This document shows, in pieces, positions 1-6,417 of a stretch of DNA of 6,417 nt (position 1 is its first letter; every line of letters starts with the position of its first letter). Position numbers and translations under genes: made by a program. The notes under the pieces were generated by a model, which saw only the letters and a program-made list of their open reading frames with translations, ran no database searches and was not told where the DNA came from. Source of the DNA: Gemmatimonadota bacterium (GTDB lineage Bacteria > Gemmatimonadota > Gemmatimonadetes > Gemmatimonadales > GWC2-71-9); contig QHVD01000062.1 in NCBI GenBank assembly GCA_003222235.1, positions 1-6,417 of the forward strand, given 5' to 3'.

Positions 1-2092
<2,092 letters not shown>

Positions 2093-2095
<3 letters not shown>

Positions 2096-2119
2096 AGGCT
2101 ATTGACGGGCCTGCACCTC
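2093..2119 (-). promoter_or_regulatory. SusD stop / second receptor start junction with distant Shine-Dalgarno-like GAGGTG
   Basis: On the minus strand the junction reads TAG-CCT-ATG, a 3-nt gap. The best Shine-Dalgarno match, GAGGTG at 2114-2119, ends 18 nt before the ATG, which is too far for normal direct initiation; nothing purine-rich sits at the usual 5-9 nt. The ATG is nevertheless right because it opens a clear signal peptide. The simplest reading is termination-reinitiation coupled to SusD translation, with the GAGGTG perhaps helping to hold the ribosome. That mechanism is inferred. Confidence 0.5.
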
Positions 2120-3508
2120 GAAGCTGTTGATCGGCAGGGTCGGGAACACGACGTCCGGCTTCGTGATCTGGTTCGCCGGGCAGCCGCTGGGCCGGTCGAT
2201 GATGACCTGGTTGAGGCGGCCGTAGCGCCGCATGTCAATCCAACGGTGCGCCCCCTCGTACATCAGCGAGTAGAGCCGCTCGTGCAGTAACGCGTTGACG
2301 AACACCGAGTCGGAACTGGCGATCGTGACGGTCGCTGGAAGCAAGTTGCCGGACGTCTGCCGGACGAAATTCAGGTCGTTGATCGCCTGCAGCTTGCTCC
2401 CCGTGGCTGCGAACCAGTTCGCCTCCGCCCGCAACAAGAATAGTTCCTCGTTCCGGATGATCGGGATTGAGGAAATGGGAGTGGGGTAACGAATCCAAGA
2501 GAGCCCCGACGTGAGGCAGTTGAGCGAGAAGGGGGCGCCCCGGGGCGTCACCTTCGCGAGGTATCTCCTGTCGGGCAGGGCGCTGCTCGCCTGCGTCTCC
2601 GCTGAGTCCTGAAGGAACGGATGAACCAGATTGATGGCTGACGCCGGATCCTGCGCCAGGGGGTTGGGGGTGTCCTGGTTGCCCGTGCCGAAGTCGTGGT
2701 ACACGCCCAGATCCAGGGAGGCGCCGGTGGAGATGAACGACGCGCTCAGGTTCGTGAGGGCGGAGTCCCAGCACGCTGCGCACGCCGCGCCCGGCTTGGA
2801 AGGGCTCGCCCGGTACGCCCATACCCGGGCCGCCAGGGCCCGGTTGAACCTGAGGAACGTGGCCGGCGTGTTGAAGCCCCCGAATCCGGGGCCAGGATCG
2901 AATGGGATGTCGGTCGCCGCCTGGAGCTCTGTCCTGGCCGAATCGAGCAGCGAGAGCACGTGCCGGTAGGCCGAGTCGTTGGAGACAAATGGCGCCAGCG
3001 ACTGGCCGACTCCTCGATTGACGTCGATCGGAATCGAATCCTCGGTGTGCGAATTCAGGACCATCAGGAAGGCGAGCGCCTGGATGGTGTGCACGAAGCC
3101 GCGCACCGCGTCCTTCTCCGGATCGGTGATCTGCGCCGAGCCGATCACGTTGAGAATTGCGTAGCCGCTCTGGATAGTCCGGAGTTCGGCCGCCCATTGG
3201 CCACCCCCGAACGCGTCATTGCTCGGGTCGAGCGGCCCTTCGAGCAACTCGCTCGTGAAGCGCGGATCGGCCGTGTCGAGTCGATACCCTTCGCGTCCGA
3301 GGATCGTCCCGTTGAGGACGATCCGGGGCACGTCCACGCGTAGCGCGACGAGCACGCCCACTGCCGCCGACGTAACCTGGCCCGCGGTCGCGTTGGGCCC
3401 GATAGGCGGCGGACTGTTCGGGTTGGCGAGGTTGAAGTCGCAGGCCCCGACCGTCAGGGCGCCCGCCAGGGTGAGGGCGACGATCGCCTTGGTGTTGTGG
3501 GTGCGCAT
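2099..3508 (-). CDS. SusD/RagB-family nutrient-binding outer-membrane lipoprotein
   Basis: Surface lipoprotein expected to act as the substrate-binding lid over the SusC barrel encoded just upstream. It is complete at 469 residues, within the usual 450-600 range for the family, if toward the short end. The start at 3508 gives a classic lipoprotein signal: MRTHNTK basic head, hydrophobic stretch, lipobox VGAC with lipidated Cys23, then DFNLANPNSP, which closely resembles the mature start of many SusD proteins. The alpha-helical middle carries RIQ/TPR-like segments, and the C-terminal part shows family hallmarks: IIRNEELFLLRAEANW (351-365), INDLNFVRQTSG (376-387) and HERLYSLMYEGAHRWIDMRR (409-428), matching the ER-x-x-EL-x-x-EG-x-R-x-x-D-x-R pattern. 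Odd points: a CAAC motif at 243-246 plus Cys331 and Cys443, and Asp at +2 after the lipid Cys. It starts 2 nt after the SusC stop and ends 3 nt before the next gene, so translation is likely coupled on both sides. Glycan versus peptide specificity cannot be read from sequence. Confidence 0.96.
   Translation of the reverse strand: MRTHNTKAIVALTLAGALTVGACDFNLANPNSPPPIGPNATAGQVTSAAVGVLVALRVDVPRIVLNGTILGREGYRLDTADPRFTSELLEGPLDPSNDAFGGGQWAAELRTIQSGYAILNVIGSAQITDPEKDAVRGFVHTIQALAFLMVLNSHTEDSIPIDVNRGVGQSLAPFVSNDSAYRHVLSLLDSARTELQAATDIPFDPGPGFGGFNTPATFLRFNRALAARVWAYRASPSKPGAACAACWDSALTNLSASFISTGASLDLGVYHDFGTGNQDTPNPLAQDPASAINLVHPFLQDSAETQASSALPDRRYLAKVTPRGAPFSLNCLTSGLSWIRYPTPISSIPIIRNEELFLLRAEANWFAATGSKLQAINDLNFVRQTSGNLLPATVTIASSDSVFVNALLHERLYSLMYEGAHRWIDMRRYGRLNQVIIDRPSGCPANQITKPDVVFPTLPINSFEVQARQ
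3301..3324 (-). repeat. Perfect 9-bp inverted repeat within the SusD coding region (potential mRNA hairpin)
   Basis: The arms GGATCGTCC and GGACGATCC pair perfectly across a 6-base loop (TCAACG on the minus strand). They span codons about 62-70 of the SusD gene, encoding RIVLNGTIL. There is no U-tract after it, so it is not an intrinsic terminator. It could form a stable hairpin in the transcript, or be a chance product of high-GC codon choice. Confidence 0.55.
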
Positions 3509-3513
3509 GGTCA
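3506..3513 (-). other. SusC stop / SusD start junction, 2-nt spacing
   Basis: On the minus strand the sequence reads TGA-CC-ATG, so SusC terminates two bases before SusD begins. Upstream there is only a weak G-run (CTGGGG, ending about 10 nt before the ATG) as a possible ribosome-binding site. The spacing leaves no room for a promoter or terminator and suggests re-initiation by ribosomes finishing SusC, which would help keep the two partner proteins in proportion. Confidence 0.8.
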
Positions 3514-6417
3514 GAACCCCAGATCGATCGAAAAGAAGAAGCTGCGGCTCGGCGGGAAGGGCGCCACGTCGATGTTCCGCGCGATGGCCTGGTTGCCGAA
3601 GTTCGAGACCTCGGGATCGAGCCCCTTGTAGGGCGTGAACCGCAGCAGGTTACGACCGCTGAGCGAGATCCGGGCCGTGCGCATCCCGAAGTGCTGCGGG
3701 ACCTCGGGCGGCAGCTCGTAGGCCACGTTCACCTCGCGCAGCTTGAGGTACGACGCATCCTGCACGTACACCGCGGTCTTCCCGCTCAGCCACGCGCTGA
3801 AGCGATCATTGCCGGCCGGGACCTGGTCGACGGAGTTGCCGACCGCGTCGTACAGCAGCTGGGTCAGATTGATGACATCCCCGCGGTGCTTCCAGTCCCA
3901 CAGGAAGCCGAGGCTTAACCGTCTGTAGTTGAGATCGCTCGAGAAAGACATCTGAAAGTCGGGGTTCGCGTCACCGACCACACCTTCGGTTCCGACGATC
4001 TGCGTCGCCGACTTCCCCTGCTCGATCCGGAACGCGCCGAGCGACGTGCCGAACCCCCCCGTGTTGAACGCCGGGACCGGCAGCTCCTCGATCTTGCTGC
4101 GGTTCAAGTAGAACGTGTACCGGAGAATCCAGTTGACCTCGGTCGTCCGCACGGGCGAGACGCCGAGCGCAGCCTCGATGCCGCGGTTGCGCAACTTGCC
4201 GCCGTTAAAGATGCTGGTGCGGTAGCCGGTGGACGGCGCGACCGACTGCTCCAGCAGCAGGTTGCTGACGCTCTTCTGATAGACCGTCACGCCCAAGGTG
4301 GCAAATTGGTTGCCAAGGATCGCGTCCAACCCCGCCTCGATTTCGGTGTTTCGCTCGGGGGTGATCTGCGTATCCCCCAGCCGGAGCGCGTGGTATTGGC
4401 CGACCCGGCCGCCGATCGCGTTGGTGCTGTCAAGCACGAAACGCGCCCCGAAGAGGGGCGGGTTGCCGGTCTGACCCCACGCGGCGCGCAACTTCAGCTC
4501 ATCCACGCTGCCCACGGGCTGCACGAACCGGTAGGATCCGGCAGCTTTGGGAAAGAAGAAGTACTTGTCCGGATCGCCATTCACACTCGAGCGGTCGGCG
4601 CGGACCCCAACGGTGAGCAGCAGGCGCTGGTTCGCGGCCAGGACTTCTTCTTGGCCGTACAGCCCCAGGTTCTTCACGGGCTGCTCGGACTGGGAGGAGG
4701 TGATGCTCGCCGCCTGGCTTACGTTCTGGAGCCCAAGGGCGATGGTACGCCCGAGCACGTTCGTGGTGTTCAGATCGCGCTTCTCGTACTGGAACCCCGC
4801 CGACGTGGTCGCCTGGAAGGCGTTCGACGCCGGCGTGTACGTGTGCACCGCACTACCGACGAGATTCAGCCGGAGATCGGAGCCCTTCCCGAGCACCACC
4901 GTGCCGGGTTGGCCGTCCTGCGGCTCGAACTGCAGATCCGCCGGGGACAGGATGTTGTTTCGTTGGCTGAAGAAATCCATGCCGCCTGTTAGGGTGAACC
5001 GCAACCGCTGCGTCGCGGTGGTGACGGCGTCCACCCGCGTGGTAGTGGTTCCGAGGATGCGCCACACGTCCTCGGCGTTCTCGAGCTCGGCGAACGTCTG
5101 GAGCGGGTTCGACGGCGCGAACGGGTTCGCCGGGTAGACGCCATTCACCGGCCGAAGGTCCAGAAAGCTTGGGGTCGTCGGGTAGACGAGGTAAGTACTG
5201 GTCCCCGTGTTGTCGTTGTTCGAGATCCCGCGGTTCGAGAGGCTGTGGATCGCGTTCAGGTTCATGCTCACCTTGAAACGGGTACCCAGCAGCTGGTCCA
5301 GGTTGGCGCGAAGCGACTGCTTCTGATAACCGGTATTCGGCGCGATCGCGCCGTCTTTCTTGACGAGGCCCGACAGGAAATACGTCGTTTGATCATTGCC
5401 GCCGGTGACGCTCGCGTCGGTCTCGACCGAGAGCGGGTGCTCGCCGTACAGGGCTTCCTCGTTGTCGAAGAACGGGCACGCGCCGCCCGGCAGGTTGCAG
5501 ATGCCCCTGATGAGCGTCCGCGTTGCGGTGTCGCGCGGGACCTTTGGAGCCCACACGCTGAACGCATCGGTCGTATCGCTGTAGATGCGCGCCCCCATCC
5601 GGTTTGCGAGGGAAAACGTGCCGAAGCGCTGCGTGACGCTGAAGCGCGGCGCGCCGGGCCGCCCACGCCGCGTGTTGATGATGATCACGCCGTTCGCTGC
5701 CTGGGAGCCGTAGATTGCGGCCGCCGACGCGCCCTTCAACACCTCGACGCTCTGGATATCGTTGGGGTTGAGATCGGCGATGCGGTTGACGGAGTTGTCC
5801 TGGTTGGAGGCGTTGCCCCCTGCAGCCGCGGCTGTGACGGCATTCATGTTGCTCGCGATGGCATCATTCGCGATCACTACCCCGTCTACCACGATGAGTG
5901 GATCGACGCCCGCGTTAATGGTCGTCACGCCGCGCAGGTTGATCTGGCCGCCGCCGCCCGGCGCGCCCGAGTTCATCTGCACCAGGGCGCCCGGGATCTT
6001 TCCCTGGAGGGCGCTTTCGAGCGTCGGCGTCGGGGCGCGGTTCAGCTGCTCGGCGTTCACCGTCGTCACCGCGTTCGCGAGGTTCCGCTGCTCGACGGCG
6101 GTCGCCTGGCCCGTGACTACCACGGCCTCGAGATTGAACACATCCTGCTCGAGGCTGACCTCGACGCGGACCTGGTCGGGCGGGACCGGTACGTCCCGGT
6201 GCCGGAATCCGATACCGCGAACCTGGAGCGTCACCGGTCCGGCGGGAGCCGACAGGGAGAACTCGCCCCCGTCGTTCGTCACGGCGGAGATCGGCGTGCC
6301 CAGCACGGTGACGTTCGCTCCCGCCACGGGCTCGGCCGTCGCGGCGCTTGTCACTTTGCCGGTGATGGAACGCTGCTGGGCGGACGCGCGGCCGATACCG
6401 ACCGTGACACCCAGGAT
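3511..6417 (-). CDS. SusC/RagA-family TonB-dependent outer-membrane receptor (5'-partial)
   Basis: Outer-membrane active importer that, with a SusD partner, takes up oligomeric nutrients using TonB/ExbBD energy. The frame is open to the right window edge, so the true start lies outside; 968 residues are visible. The first 15 or so (ILGVTVGIGRASAQQ) look like the end of a signal peptide cut after an Ala-Ser-Ala type site. The in-frame GTG at 6354 falls inside the next domain and is not a credible start. Visible order: carboxypeptidase-regulatory-like beta-sandwich (about 18-92, beginning SITGKVTS), TonB-box-like LEAVVVTG (about 96-103), plug (about 106-251) with the SusC signature DPLIVVDGV and the motif VLKGASAAAIYGSQAANGVI, then the barrel, with the late-barrel motif NLLRFTPYKGLDPEVSNFGN and a terminal Phe (SIDLGF) expected for BAM insertion. 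No STN signalling domain is seen between signal peptide and sandwich. Only two cysteines are visible (about 307 and 314), probably a loop disulfide. Stop TGA at 3511-3513 is 2 nt before the SusD gene. The substrate cannot be told. Confidence 0.96.
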   Translation of the reverse strand: MLGVTVGIGRASAQQRSITGKVTSAATAEPVAGANVTVLGTPISAVTNDGGEFSLSAPAGPVTLQVRGIGFRHRDVPVPPDQVRVEVSLEQDVFNLEAVVVTGQATAVEQRNLANAVTTVNAEQLNRAPTPTLESALQGKIPGALVQMNSGAPGGGGQINLRGVTTINAGVDPLIVVDGVVIANDAIASNMNAVTAAAAGGNASNQDNSVNRIADLNPNDIQSVEVLKGASAAAIYGSQAANGVIIINTRRGRPGAPRFSVTQRFGTFSLANRMGARIYSDTTDAFSVWAPKVPRDTATRTLIRGICNLPGGACPFFDNEEALYGEHPLSVETDASVTGGNDQTTYFLSGLVKKDGAIAPNTGYQKQSLRANLDQLLGTRFKVSMNLNAIHSLSNRGISNNDNTGTSTYLVYPTTPSFLDLRPVNGVYPANPFAPSNPLQTFAELENAEDVWRILGTTTTRVDAVTTATQRLRFTLTGGMDFFSQRNNILSPADLQFEPQDGQPGTVVLGKGSDLRLNLVGSAVHTYTPASNAFQATTSAGFQYEKRDLNTTNVLGRTIALGLQNVSQAASITSSQSEQPVKNLGLYGQEEVLAANQRLLLTVGVRADRSSVNGDPDKYFFFPKAAGSYRFVQPVGSVDELKLRAAWGQTGNPPLFGARFVLDSTNAIGGRVGQYHALRLGDTQITPERNTEIEAGLDAILGNQFATLGVTVYQKSVSNLLLEQSVAPSTGYRTSIFNGGKLRNRGIEAALGVSPVRTTEVNWILRYTFYLNRSKIEELPVPAFNTGGFGTSLGAFRIEQGKSATQIVGTEGVVGDANPDFQMSFSSDLNYRRLSLGFLWDWKHRGDVINLTQLLYDAVGNSVDQVPAGNDRFSAWLSGKTAVYVQDASYLKLREVNVAYELPPEVPQHFGMRTARISLSGRNLLRFTPYKGLDPEVSNFGNQAIARNIDVAPFPPSRSFFFSIDLGF

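Noticed and set aside
2235..3197. A 320-codon open frame on the minus strand in another frame of the SusD gene
   Set aside because: It overlaps the SusD coding frame, which has a signal peptide and family motifs; the alternative product is low-complexity Arg/Gly/Pro-rich and unlike any known family.
4306..4992. A 228-codon plus-strand open frame opposite the SusC gene
   Set aside because: Antisense shadow: compositionally typical of reverse-strand GC-rich coding sequence and lacking motifs, while the minus strand has barrel sequence throughout.
6352..6354. In-frame GTG as the start of the SusC-like gene
   Set aside because: It lies inside the beta-sandwich motif SITGKVTS, and the frame continues upstream through a signal-peptide end (ASAQQ) to the window edge.

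Overview
This 6.4 kb, GC-rich window is filled almost edge to edge by three genes, all on the minus strand and read from right to left: a SusC/RagA-type TonB-dependent receptor, a SusD/RagB-type surface lipoprotein, and a second TonB-dependent receptor of a different, non-SusC class. The first gene's start lies beyond the right edge and the third gene's end lies beyond the left edge, so only the middle gene is complete. The protein features (SusC/SusD pair, carboxypeptidase-regulatory-like N-terminal domains on both receptors, an insert after the SusC signature with the style GGNASNQDNSVNRIADLNP) together with high GC suggest a Gram-negative soil-type bacterium of the Bacteroidota/Gemmatimonadota sphere, most likely Gemmatimonadota. 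This assignment is inference, not something the window proves.

Layout. 6417-3511 (minus): SusC-like outer-membrane channel with the tail of a signal peptide, an N-terminal beta-sandwich domain, plug, 22-strand-type barrel and C-terminal Phe. 3508-2099 (minus): SusD-like lipoprotein with lipobox and the family's C-terminal motifs. 2095-2 (minus): TonB-dependent receptor with its own signal peptide, beta-sandwich domain, plug and most of the barrel, lacking its C-terminal end in this window. The gaps between stop and start codons are only 2 nt and 3 nt, with no room for a promoter or terminator, so the three are almost certainly one translationally coupled operon.

How they work together. SusC and SusD are known to form a 'pedal-bin' complex in which the lipoprotein lid captures an oligomeric nutrient (glycan or peptide) and the TonB-driven barrel imports it. 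The third gene adds a second energised receptor to the same transcript. No glycosidase, peptidase, sensor or anti-sigma gene is present in the window, so the substrate cannot be named. There is no stretch over 300 bases without a gene. A long open frame also runs on the plus strand opposite the third gene, but it is best explained as a shadow of high-GC coding sequence. I see no RNA genes, mobile elements or CRISPR arrays, and nothing that clearly amounts to a novel system; the most notable point is the three-gene arrangement itself.
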